A stretch of 64,000 bases of DNA, from positions 27,918,527 through 27,982,526 of the forward strand of contig OX485808.1 in the NCBI GenBank assembly GCA_950295325.1. The letters are read 5' to 3'. The translations under genes and the position numbers were made by a program. Source of the DNA: Polytrichum commune. Taxonomy: Eukaryota > Streptophyta > Polytrichopsida > Polytrichales > Polytrichaceae. The notes beneath the pieces were generated by a model, which saw only the letters and a program-made list of their open reading frames with translations, was not told where the DNA came from and did not search any database. Positions 46,031 through 58,389 of this stretch are shown piece by piece; position 1 is the first letter of the stretch, and every line of letters begins with the position of its first letter.

Positions 46031-49000
46031 CCTTTCTTTCCGAAGAGATTCCCGCAGGCTCCCTCTAAAAAGGAATCCACCTTGCAACAACTTCATGTCA
46101 TCATTTGGGGGCCACTCAGCAAGGAGATTCTTCAATGTTTCAAGAATAGAGAGTTGCTAGTCTTGTTTGATTTTGTTTTAATTTGGAGAACAATGCTCTA
46201 AAGGTTTTTTAAGATCGTGGAAGCTCACTAGGACTTGAAGGAAGAGGCAAATTCTTATGACCAAGGTTTTTACCATTGCAAAGATCAGCCATCTTTAGAG
46301 CATGCACAACACTCCAAACCAAAATAGTTTCAAATTTGGCATTTAAGCTCATTAGGTAATAGCCATCATGGGCCCTCTAATTCTTATAATGTATATTTTG
46401 GGATTACATATAGTCTTATAAATGTAGACCAACATCAAAAAGAAACAACACCTTAATTCACGTTGGTGGCAAAATCTAATTCATTTCCTTTTCAACATGG
46501 TATATGTGACAATGTCACATGGCATGCAAAAATGTCAAAATGCCATTGTCTTGAATGCAAGGAGGGCCAACTTGAATTGGTCTTTGGAGGTAGCTTTTGC
46601 CAATCACATCTGGATGTATTTACAAAATATTAGTAGCATGTGCAAGTGATAACGAAGGAAGAAGTCTTTTTATATCATGAACATTATATTCTTCATCGTT
46701 ACTTCAGACACCCTTAATAGCAATCAAAATATAACATTCATGTTATAAAAATACTTTCTCTTCACTCTATAATGTTTCATTTAGAATGATATGTTATTGG
46801 ACTAATGTCTCGAATTTGAATCAATTGTTTGTCAAACTCATTCGACCAATCTATTACTAGTGGTTGGATCTCCCCTTTCATAGCTTGAAACCATGCTTAT
46901 CTTGTCATGATTAAAGAGATTGTGTTCTTATTTATGGTGCATTGGGAACTTTGGGAACCTATGAACCTATTTTTCTAATTTGTTCATTACGACAAACTTA
47001 CAGTGTCAAGTAGCCCCCTCGGTATTGGGTACGTATACCTAATGAAGATGGTTACCACATACAAGTGGATGATCGTAAAAATATGTTGTTGATAGTGAGG
47101 TGAATTGCCATGGACATCAAGGGTGGTGTGAAAGTTCCAAGTTCCTTTAGGGTGCATTCCACCCTAAAGGATTAATTAATTGTATTATCAAGTAGTACGC
47201 ATTAAATGCTATGTTAAAGCTCAACCTTGATCTACCTAATTTGAGGGTCTTCTTGAATTGTTGGCATTATCGTAATTGAAGGAGGACATACATGAGCATT
47301 TAATGAGCCGGTTGTGCACAACTTGATCGGATAGATTTGGGGGAAAAAAATCTTAGTGCACATGTTACTTGCTCCATGAAAAAGGGGAAATCTCCCAAAA
47401 TGACCTCATGTGTCCCCTCCAACTTCAAGGGTGATGGACTTCATCTAAATTTGCTCAAAAGAATCAAATATTTGGGAGTTCATCCAAATAACATATTATG
47501 GCAAAGTTGTCAAATTTCTAAAATTTGTGGCATGACCGAAATGGTCATTAAACAAACAAACAAAAATTAAATATATAATTAAATATATAAATCAAAATCA
47601 AAGTTTTCTCTAGTTGCCCCCTAGATGAAGGCTTTGTTCATATGTCAATATGACTTAGAAGATGTAGTCTAATTGGCTTCAAATTTTCACAAAAAGAATA
47701 TATGGTAGTCTACTTCACATCGGTACAGTTGGATTTGAAGACAACGGAGTCTATTTTTTTACATAACAGAAATTTTCAACATTGGTGTTGGAGGTGCCCT
47801 GAAATGGAATGTGAATGCTTGAGCGTTTAGGGGTTAAAATGGCAAATGAGCATGTATTCATGGATTAAATACTAACACCCAATAAAATTTTCAACCCTCA
47901 CCAATTTTGAGAATTGGCAAAATAGTGTGTTTCAGGAATTAGTACCACACACACTAAATGGGATAATCAATGTCGTAATTGCTTATGATAGAGACATTGT
48001 ATATTGCTCTTTATCCACCCAATCAAGGGGTCCTCCTATCATATAACTGTAGGGGCACCTTTACATGTGCCGGAATGTAGTTTCCACACGGGACACAATC
48101 GGAACATAGCAAACGTCAGCATGACATGTGGTAGATTTTAGGGAAAATTAATTTATCTTTGTCATGATAGGCAGCCGTGTACGGTATTGGAGATTATCGG
48201 CATTGCAATATTTGAAGTTGGACCTATATAACCATGTCACAAGCACGATAATATAATGATTGATAATGAATAAGATATGCATAGGGACTTCATTACCCTA
48301 CATGGCCAAATGAAGGAGTTGGTTTTGGCAATCATCTCAGCTATGGTGGCTGGCAATTGCATATTGCCTATGGTAACATGTCATTGCATATTCAACACAA
48401 CGTACAATTGCATTGTATACTTGATTAAGCATGGCATGTTCAACTCACCAGTGCATATATAACTATATAACCATTATATATTAGTAGTGTAATACAAAAA
48501 AATTGGCCATAATCCTTTTCATCGTATCCTTAAGCCCTAGAAGTTAGCAAAGTGACATTGATATAGTGTGAAAAGGGCTATAGGATGCAAATAGGAGACA
48601 ATAGTCAAGTAAAAGCAGGTAATTAATCACTTAAGCATATGGTCACTATGCCGGATACAAAAAGGCATGGGCGATATCCAAAAGGTAGCCAAAGAGCCCA
48701 TTTGCGAGATAGCCCAAATAGCATGAGGGCGATGTATGGATAGGAGTTGGAAGTTGCTAAGGCAACGAGGATAGGCTATAGCCTTTAGTGATAGGAAGTA
48801 GAGATAGAGCCCATGCTTGTGAGAGGACTAATTGAGCAAATTATAGCCTGCCATTGAGATTGCATGTGATAGGAAGCAATGTTCTTATGATACATAATAT
48901 AGCCAATATGCTAATCACGTTGATGTTGTGTGTGTGGTTTTGTGTAACTGTTGGCCTCAATAATTTGAAGTTGGAAAAAGAGAGTGAAATGCGCTAAGCG

Positions 49001-50300
49001 AGACAATGTGAGAGGAAACTAAAAGGAGATGAGAGAATATAGCCTACTTGCATGAACGTGCAACATTGATAATGTTAATGGCAGAATCTATAGAAGTAAA
49101 AGTGAGATGCAAGCGATAAGGAAGATGGATGTACAATGCACTCCACATAGTCTAGATTGAGAGAAAGTGTCTAAGAGAGATGATTGAGAGAAAGTGTCGA
49201 AAGGAAGAGGCAATAGGCTACCGAGGGACTTCGGTGAAGGGACATGGGATGAGCGAGATGCTTTCACCCTAAGATAGACAGAGGAGTGAAGAGAGAAAAA
49301 GGAGGGAAAAAGGCAATAGATAGGAGGGGGTAACTAAAAGAATTAGCACAATGATTGAGCATACATGTTAGGCCACTAGTTGGTTAGGACTAAGATTAAT
49401 TGTTACGACCTGATGTGCACAAGGGGCTTATCTTTGCAATTGATTGACTAGCTGAGCTATAGCTGAAACAAATCTTATCTTAATTGATCATTTCCTTATT
49501 GTTGTACCTGTGTGGAAATATTGTAGCAATTTTCTTACATTATAGGTGTCGGCCTTGGTCTTTTTATGGAAATTAACTTGTAAGTGAGTATTGGAGGTTT
49601 GACCAAAGCAATGTTATGATGAATTGCAATTAAAAAAGGAAGTAATTAGGGAATGGACTAACGCAAATCTCATGACAAAAGTCTTGAAGAGACTATTGCC
49701 TCCTAAAAAAGGCAAAAAACTATTGCCAAGTTACAAGACAATTGCCAAAAGCTAGTGAGCTTCACGACTAAATTAGAGGATACAATTAGAATGATAGGAG
49801 TTTACACGCATAGGACTAAATCACATATGGCTATTAAAAAAATATAGTTGAATAATCATGAGAGAGGAGTGCATAATTAACCTTGTTAAGAGGGATTTGA
49901 GATTGAAGAACCATAGATCGTTATAGTTTCCCCATCCCAATGTGACAACTAGTCCTTATAGATATTATATTAGTCTTCCTCAAGACCTAGTTCCCTTATT
50001 TGTTTTCTTTTATGAGTTGAGTGATAGCAAAAACCTAAACTACACACATGAACATACATTTTGCGAGCCATGCTCTTAAGAGTGGAGACACTTGCTATTT
50101 TGTTTGATGTTGCAATCTCAACCACTCTTATCAATGAATTGTACTATGAAGTCCAAAGGTTGATTTGTCTCTACATCTTCATCTTTTTTGTTGTTCTCTG
50201 GCCCTAGTTCTACTTATTTCTTCTCTTTGAATAGAGATGTCTTCATATTCATGTCCATAGCCGCCATTTGAAATGTTAGTTGAAAAGCTTGTAGCAAGCA
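46031..50300. other. Gene-free AT-rich stretch
   Basis: No gene is supported. Stray copies of the 44870-46030 unit lie at about 47200-47330 and 48190-48460. The purine-rich part 48540-49340 on the + strand (many GAG/GATAGG words, 'atagcc' repeated) has stops in all frames. No LTR, TIR or coding motif could be assigned. Confidence 0.4.
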
Positions 50301-50405
50301 TTCCATCCCTTTACAATTGCCTTCACCATTTCCTTGCTTTGTAAATGTTCACTTGCTCTAAATAGCCAACCACATAGATGAGGCTTCGATGCTTTCATTT
50401 TGGTA

Positions 50406-51951
50406 TCAACTTTCACATCCTTTGTTGTTGTGTGTTGGAGTTGTTCCATGATGTTTAGGAGCCAAATGCTTGTCTACATCCATGTTTGATTGGTTTGATT
50501 GGAGGACAACATCGGCTTGTCGGTAGACACTGGTACAAATTGTTGGCACAAAAATGACAAGGACTACAAGGTGATTTATCTTCATCCAAAACTTAAAATC
50601 CTTGGACTTGTGCACACTTTAATAGTCTATCAACCAAATTAACTTGATATATTTGTCCAACTTCAATCATTCCAATTTTATTTTTTTTGTATGGTTGTAA
50701 GATTTTTACCACGAAATCCTTGCATGTTTCAACATTAGACCAATGATTTTCAAAGTATGTTAGATGCCACCTAGCTTCCTCACATTGCATTTGCCCAACA
50801 TTTTGTGGTGGTAAGCATTTATTTGTTGTTCATGAAATGGGAAAAGATTTCCAGTTGCAATGGAGGATATGGAAATTGTTATTTGCCTCTTGTCATCTAC
50901 TCCATGGACAAGCACATGTCTTGAACCTTTAACATCCCATGCATGAACTTCTCATGTAGAAACTAAGTGTATGTTTGAGTTGTGTTGACAAATAATTGTG
51001 GAAAAATGGAATAAGCCTTGACAAGAAAAGAAGGTCTTTGTGTTTTCTTCAACCCTTGTGTTTCCCAATCCATGTAACCTTTTTGTAGCTCCAATTTAAG
51101 TTGTCTCTTACAAAAGCACGAGACCAAGTTAAACTAACCCCAAAAGATTTGTGGCCATCTTGTTCAAGTAATCGGGGTTGTCTTTGCTTTAATTAGGGTT
51201 TTAATCCTTATCTCACATAAGATGCAAAAATGGTTTTTAATTCCTTTGGCGTTGGCTATGTTGGCCTTCTATCTAAAAAATAATAATAACAATAAATAAA
51301 TAAACTCAAAAAAAGGTTGACCAACATCTCTAAGTCCTTGTAGCATCTCAATTATTTGTTCCTCCAATTCAAGAAACTTAGCAAGAACATTCTTATGTTG
51401 AGAACCTTTAGTAAAAGAAGACTTCTCATCGTGTGTGTGTATATATACATATCAAATTTACTTATTTCAAATCTCCCAAAAAACTGAACCAATCATAGAA
51501 ATTGCCTCTTGTAAGATCGTCATAAACACTCCCACTCTGCATTTGGGAGTTTGTGCTTGGTTTGCAGATAGTTCACAATAGAAGTATAGTTCTTGTGTAC
51601 TCTCATTGTAGCATGTACAAAACCCCAAAGAGAAGGCATAAACCACTTTGTGTACTTGCCTCTGACCTTAGCCTTCTTTGTTGCTAACCCTTCAAGCTTC
51701 TCCACCTTCGGTGTTAGCAAAATTGCTTGCAACTCCTTCTTGGGTCTTCCAACAAGGTGTTTTACAACCACCTTCTCCATAGCTTTCTCCAACTCCAGCA
51801 TTTTGCCCAATGTTACAAACTCACACTCCACACATACTTCCATATGTTCGTTATCAACAACTTTAAACACACATTGCAAAGTCTTTTGTCTCGCCATTCT
51901 AACATTTCTAACCCGCGATCTTTCCACAAACGTAACATATCTCTCACACAT
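50406..51951 (-). pseudogene. Decayed transposon-like coding region
   Basis: On the - strand a 143-aa frame (51951-51520) contains KHLVGRPKKELQAILL, KAKVRGKYTKWFMPSLWGFV and VHKNYTSIVNYLQTKH. Two further frames downstream (50790-50593 and 50615-50406) read YFENHWSNVETCKDFVVKIL and similar. The RGKYT.WF.P.LW block followed by a basic K-N-Y stretch recalls N-terminal regions of some plant transposon proteins, but I cannot name the family. Frameshifts and stops separate the pieces, and no terminal repeats were found. It may instead be several unrelated chance frames. Confidence 0.4.
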
Positions 51952-52420
51952 AACAAACTATGTCACAAAAGAGTTAGGGTAACTAATGGGAGCTTTGGAG
52001 GTGAAGCTAAGGGTTTAGGGTAAATCAGTCGCATTAGATGAAATCAACAAGAAAAGCTTGGATGAATGCCTACCTTATTTCAATTTTATTTTGAAAATTG
52101 CCCAATTGTGATATATTATTTTTCAGCTTGCCACACTGTTTTGGGCGCTTTAATTAATTATTAGGCAAACACCCGCCCAAGCTACTAGGAAAACTACACT
52201 ACATATACAATTGTTTTAGTCTATAAAATTCTCATATACATGGGGTTTTCTTTCATGGTCTTCCACGCACATCATTTAGGTTTCCAACCAGGAGTCCCAC
52301 CCCCCGGGTTGCTGCCCACCTACCTACTCCACGGGACTTGAAACCAGTTGGGCACTGGGCACGTGACAACAAAATCTTCATCATGAACGTCGCTCCAGCT
52401 ACTAAGCCTAGTGGAAGCCC

Positions 52421-52422
<2 letters not shown>

Positions 52423-52451
<29 letters not shown>

Positions 52452-52472
52452 ACACACACACGTTTTTTTTTT
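52423..52472 (+). repeat. Poly-C, (CA)n and poly-T composite microsatellite
   Basis: About 18 C are followed by about 13 CA units and then about 10 T. This run is prone to slippage and assembly error. Confidence 0.9.
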
Positions 52473-52904
52473 AAAAAGGTTCTCACACTATAGGTTGCTT
52501 AATGTTATTGTTTTGGACAAGTCAAGATTTGCCCATATAAGATACATATATACCTCAACCCCATTTGGATAAGGAGAGAGTGAGCACACGAAGGCCCGCA
52601 TTCCTTGTGATGACTCACGAGATCGATCCCACGAGCATATTCAATGAGTTTTTTAGGGTTTGGAGGACTGTTTCGGAGCAAGTGAAGTGGCAAGACACCA
52701 AGTTGCACAAAGACGCCGAATTGTATATGCATGCGAGAAGCCCGAACTTATGACTAAGTTAATGGATTTCAATGGACGTTTTGGCATGGATGGGGACCAT
52801 CTATCTATCTATCTATCTGTTGGCGGCTTCAAAGGAGGAGATGACTCATGACATTCGAATCCGTGAATGATATTCAATGGCTCTAAGGGTACTGCTTTAG
52901 ATAA

Positions 52905-53170
52905 GGTACTACGTGGGCTTTATGAGGCCACTCTTCTTTATTTGAGCGATGCCTAGCTATATTTGAGTCGTGTATGTGTATGGCTATGTTTGTAGTTTAA
53001 GAATGCGGTATACCAAGTGGACATGTGTCACAATGAGATTGGGTTGTGTGCCAATTGATGTGTATTGATGTATCGTTCAAGGGTTGAGGAAAACTTTACA
53101 CAATCGGGAGGGTGTTTGTGGACTCGTGGATTTGGTTGAAGAGAAAGAGTAATCTTCACTTTGACCTCTT
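52905..53170 (+). repeat. Dispersed repeat family copy
   Basis: It shares GGGCTTTATGAGGCCACTCT with 29405, and CACAATGAGATTGGGTTGTG plus GAAGAGAAAGAGTAATCTTC with the other members. It is decayed, with no clear ends. Confidence 0.6.
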
Positions 53171-53989
53171 GTTCGGGGCTGACGCTCCCCCAAAAATTAG
53201 AACCTACATGTGGCCAAAGATAGGGTATTTTTTTCAGAATTGGAGTGATATGTGACTTTGAGTTCAAAATAATGGAGGGTGTTATAAAGTCCAGGAATTT
53301 AGGTTTAGGTTATTTCTAAGGTGGCATGGTATTCAATTTATTGTAAAAGGGTTTTAGTGTATGCATTCCCCCATCCTACCCATAGTGGATGAAAATTTTG
53401 AGGCTACACCACAGTGCAATGATTTATTGGCTTTGCCATTTGAGAGGGTTTTTGAAATGAGGCCAAAGTTTGGCCTCGGTCAAACAACCAACTTGAATTG
53501 CCCACGTGTGGAGGATAATCATAGGGCATGGCACTATTCCGACCATCCACTTGTTGATTTATAATATACATATGATACATGAAAATGACTAACCCCAGCT
53601 TTTCAAAGTAATTGAAAGGTACTACAAAATATGCACAATTAGGGGGGGGGAATTTAATTGAAAAAAAATTGAACGGATTGTTTAATTGCTTGTGAGCAAG
53701 ATAATACTCCCTAAACAATTATACCCTTGTCACACCAAGTGTCAGCCCCGTGACCTCTTGTAACTTTTGCTTCTCAACATGAATCAAGAGTAACACTTGG
53801 AGTTTTAGATTTGGCCAGATGAAACAATATCCAAATTTGATCCGACACTTAAAATCGTCATTAGGGTTGGAAGTGCCCACCATCATAGAGACACATGATT
53901 GAAGGTTTTACATATCAATGTTGTTGGACATGTCTTGTGGAGGGATGCCACATGATGTAGATGGTGATGAAATCAACACCCTCTAATAT

Positions 53990-55385
53990 TGCACAATAAA
54001 TACACATTTGATTATGAGAATGTCCAGCACCATAACATCAAGTGCACCATGTTGCTCTTGAATTATCTACCAATAACACTTTAAACCCTTGTAGATTCTC
54101 ATTTGCTAAAAATATAAAATGTGGTTCTAGCACCACCATCGACCTCATATAACTATAACTTATTCGTCACCCACCACCAGCTGGCATTGCACAACTTGGA
54201 TGATTGAACACACCCAAAGGTTTCCGTTGAATTAAATAACGGTCTTGAGAATGTCCATCACTAGAACATGAGGTTTGCCATATTGCTTAGATCATCTCCC
54301 AATAACACTTTTACCCTTTCTAGATTTTGCATATGGATTCAGACAAAAACATAACCTGGTGCATTGGAACCCTTGGGTCAATTGCTCAAAGGGTAGAAGT
54401 GGAGGTCTTATCACCATCTACCTCATATAACAATAACGTATTCATCACCCACCACCCACTTGCACTACTGCACAACTTGGATGATTGTACAAACACAAAA
54501 GTTGTTGCTAAAGTAAATAACAATACTATGAATGTCCATCACCACAACAATCGGGTCCAAGACCATGTTGCTCTTGGATCATGTACCCATAAACTTCAAA
54601 CCCTCATAAATTATGCATATGAAATTGAAATACAACATAGTTTGGTGTGTTGGAACCCCACTGGTCAATTGCAAACGATAGAAGTGGTGGTCTTATCACC
54701 ATCTATATATCGACCTTTAATAACTATAACTTATTCATTACCCACCACCAACTTGCATTACTCCACAACTTGGATGATTGTACAAACACAAAAGTTGTTG
54801 CTTAAGTAAATAACAATACTAAGAATGTCCATCACCACAACAATCGGGTCCACGACCATGTTGCTTTTGGATCATGTACTACCCATAAAACTTCAAACCC
54901 TCATAAAATATGCATATGAAATTGAAATTCAACATAGTTTGGTGCGTTGCAACCCCACTGGTCAATTGCAAACAATAGAAGTGGTGGTCTTATCACCATC
55001 TATATATCGACCTTTAATAACTATAACTTATTCATCACCCACCACCAACTTGCATTACTCCACAACTTGGATAATTGTACAAACACAAAAGTAGTTGCTT
55101 ATGTAAATAACAATACTAAGAATGTCCATCACCACAACAGTCGGGTCCACGACCATGTTGCTTTTGGATCATGTACCCATAAAACTTCAAACCCTCATAA
55201 AATATGCATATGAAATTGAAATTCAACATAATTTGGTGCGTTGCAACCCCACTGGTCAATTGCAAACAATAGGAGTGGTGGTCTTATCACCATCTATATA
55301 TCGACCATTTATAACTATAACTTATTCATCACCCACTGCATGCGACCAGCTTGCACAACTTGGATGATTGTACAAACCCCCAAAA
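53990..55385 (+). repeat. Tandem satellite-like array, unit about 295 bp, about 4.6 copies
   Basis: CACAACTTGG recurs at 54190, 54471, 54764, 55061 and 55354 (spacings 281, 293, 297, 293). Each unit contains GAATGTCCATCACCACAACA, GACCATGTTGCT, CTTCAAACCCTCATAAA, TATGCATATGAAATTGAAAT, CCCACTGGTCAATTGC and TCTTATCACCATCTATATAT. The first unit is the most diverged, and units 3 and 4 are nearly identical. Frames up to 160 aa inside merely repeat the same peptides (for example HYSTTWMIVQTQK) and are not genes. Confidence 0.88.
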
Positions 55386-58300
55386 AGGTTTAGGTTTTTT
55401 TAACTGAATTAAATAGCAGTACCTTTAGCCCAGATGAGACTACTGTAGTGGATCTGTGAATGATAACAGGGATGACTTTCTCCGCCACTTGCACCATGCA
55501 TGTGCGCATTTCCAGCAGCTAAGTTACACAGTCGGTGTTCACACTGTTCAATTACTTTAAGACTTGAAGAGGCCGAAGAGGGGCTGCATTACTACCTAGC
55601 TAGGCAAGGTAGGTAGTATGTGGCCAGCCCTGTTTGTTTGTGGGCTTTTCCAATCTCGCAGACAGTTTTGGCCGTTGTTGGGTCTGCTCGAGAATCAACT
55701 GACTCATCTTCTAGTGGAAAACAAACATTGACGTTTTGAAGTTTCCGAGTTCGAATTAAGATGTAAAAGTTACAAGAGGTCGAAGAGAAGATCTTCATCT
55801 TGGTTTTTTCTCCCTGTTCACATACAGTACACCTTCCCAGGTATGTAACAATGTTGGATATAGAGTGGAGTCAATGTCAGTTTTTAGCAAGCACATCATC
55901 ACTTGTGTTATTTGTTGTGTTCGTTGTCATCTCCAAGCTTTGTCATATACCTACTGTACCACTCAAATGTAGGTGTGTGATTGATGAGAATGATCACATA
56001 AAGCTCACGATTATGTGCACCATGCCACATGTTACGGTAAGAGCGTTAGAATATGCAAAAGTTACAAGTTGAATATTTTTCTTTCTCTTTACACGAACAT
56101 ATGAGCCCTCCCAATTACGTTACTAGAATGGTGTCGATATTATATGAGGACGTCATCTAATCTCATTGTCACACTTGTCTTTTGGGTGTCCAATCGTAAC
56201 TCCAAGGTTTACTGAACGTATACAGCCTCATTGAACTTACGTGTGATGACCACATACATAACGTTATTCAATTGAGTGACCAGGTTGAGTGGGACTGAAA
56301 ATATGTCATGTAAGGTGTTAGAATTTCACTTTATGAATGCTTGTCGAAACATGTTGAACGTGATAAAGTTGGGTGAAGCATTGTCAATGAATGTTATTAG
56401 AATGGAATGGCCGATAGCAGCCCAATAATGTTATGTAAAGGCCACACAACCTTTTTATTATTATGTGCACATGCCACAACAGCAGCCCTACTGCCATACA
56501 GTGGCTTAAGGTTGTTATTAGTTTTTGAAAGGGCGGGTGGTGTCAGAGGGTAATGCTTCTGATCCACTCCCGTGAGCCTTACACGACCTTTTCAGAGGAG
56601 ATGGGAGCAGGATTATTCAAAAGGCGAATCTTGACCAAATACCAATCCACCTCCCACTACATCGCACTAGATCTCGGTTGCCAAGATTTATTCGAGCTCA
56701 TGCAACATGGGACTGATGGGGAGGAATGCGAAAAGGTTATCGTGGGTATATTATATATAAATCATATATCTGTCTGTAGACGAGTATACATAATGCAGGC
56801 TGGAGAGCAACGCCTTTCCCTGCCTGCTTTTTGGCACTCAATCACCATGCCATGCCTCATGAGTCACGACCTTCCTTCCTCCCTTCCTTCCTTATTTACG
56901 GCCGGCCTGCTTTTCCCCTCCCTTTGCCTTTGCCATGCCATCGTACTGGGAATAGAATGTCGTGAGCAGGTGACCACTTTATACCAGGCGTTTTGTCATC
57001 TTCTTGTTGGCTGTTCTGCCTTGACTAACTGGTTCAATTTGCATCAACTTTTCCCCATGGTGGACCAGCCTGCTCGATCCCCCATATGTATAATTTATTC
57101 CCTGCTTTTGTCTGCATGCTGCTGCATTTCCCTTGCCTAGGTGTTCGGGAATCGGTGCGACTTTAGTAGTAGGCTCTCATGGGCCCAGCCGACACAGCAG
57201 TCAGATACGTAAACGTTGACAACAGCTACCAACATGGAGGGTGAAATTCCACTGATTACTACTTTAACCACATGACGATTAGTATTTTGAGCCAAATTAG
57301 CAGCACCTAAATTGGAGTCGGAGACCTAGATTCGTTTAGTTTGAATGAATGATTCAGTAACAAGCCTATGCATGGGTGGTTGGAAAACAAAATCCACACG
57401 TAAAGCACACAGTGCCGGCTCTTGTTTCTTTTTTTGAGGGGGGGGGGGGCGGGGCGGATTTTGAATGTATGAAGGGGGTACGAAGTCTTGCTTTTGAGTG
57501 AAGTGTTGGTTTTGGGTATGCCTACGTTAATAACTGTGCATCTGGACTACTCGCAATCTGGAGGGAGGGGAGATCATGTTGTGAACCATGTTTTCAGTCA
57601 ACTGCACCAAGTGGTCCTTGTCAGTCACTTTAACCACACGACGAAACGAATACTTTTCTTCTGTGCCAACAGTATGATATAAAGAGGTTCAGACATCAGT
57701 CCGAAGTTGCCAACTGCCCTGGGTTCGAGGTTACCATCATAACACACTTTCTGCAACACCTTCAAGATGACAGAAAAAAGACCCCATCCAAATTACGCAG
57801 ACATGCAGTAAATGGTCAAGCAAACACAAACGCTCTAGAAGTAGGAAAAGAAGCACATTACTGGCAATCGCGGCTTGTAGGCCACGGCAATGACTTTCCT
57901 TTGATTTCTGCAGTCTGAACAAGTCTTGACCACTACAAGAGCTAGTAGTGTGACCCAGGTATTTAATCCCTCTTCTGAGAGACCAAAATGTAAGGAATTT
58001 GCATATTGTTACAAGATGGTTGACATAGTGTTCCTGCCGGTCCATGTAGTTTTGTGCTTCAAAACTGTGCACTTGTACACTATATAACCTTCTTCAAAAA
58101 TGTGTGCGCCTTCAGCATTCCATAGCCTTCACTTACGGGATAGGCTACGATGGGCCTGAAAGCTCCTGATTTGCCTGGTTTTATGTCCCAGTATTCCAAA
58201 GATTGTCGAGATTCTACAATCATATCCGTCCTGCTCTGCAAGTATGCAGAGGGTGTCATGGGGATACGACAATATGGAAACTGAGTCCCAACTGTTGCGT

Positions 58301-58389
58301 ATCAGTATGGAAACTGAGTCCCAACTGTTCCTGTATGTAAGTTTTCTCTAGTGTAAAGATCAAATATACACAGCTCTTGGAACTATTGA
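55386..58389. other. Intergenic, includes ARF 3' flank
   Basis: No gene is supported. A dispersed-family piece in reverse orientation lies at about 56140-56290. A 195-aa frame (56553-57140) is discussed under the findings and not accepted. A G-run is at about 57438-57449. The ARF 3' UTR should occupy the right end; it contains two exact 24-bp direct repeats starting TATGGAAACTGAGTCCCAAC at 58273 and 58306. Confidence 0.45.

Larger units (their letters stand above)
51952..53990. other. Gene-free stretch with dispersed repeat
   Basis: Apart from the composite microsatellite and a dispersed-family copy at 52905-53170, nothing recognisable is present. The short + frames at 52565-52851 have no motif. 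A (TATC)n run lies at about 52800-52817. Confidence 0.4.

Noticed and set aside
54327-55367. Overlapping + frames of up to 160 aa
   Set aside because: They are produced by the 295-bp tandem units and repeat the same peptides in shifting frames.
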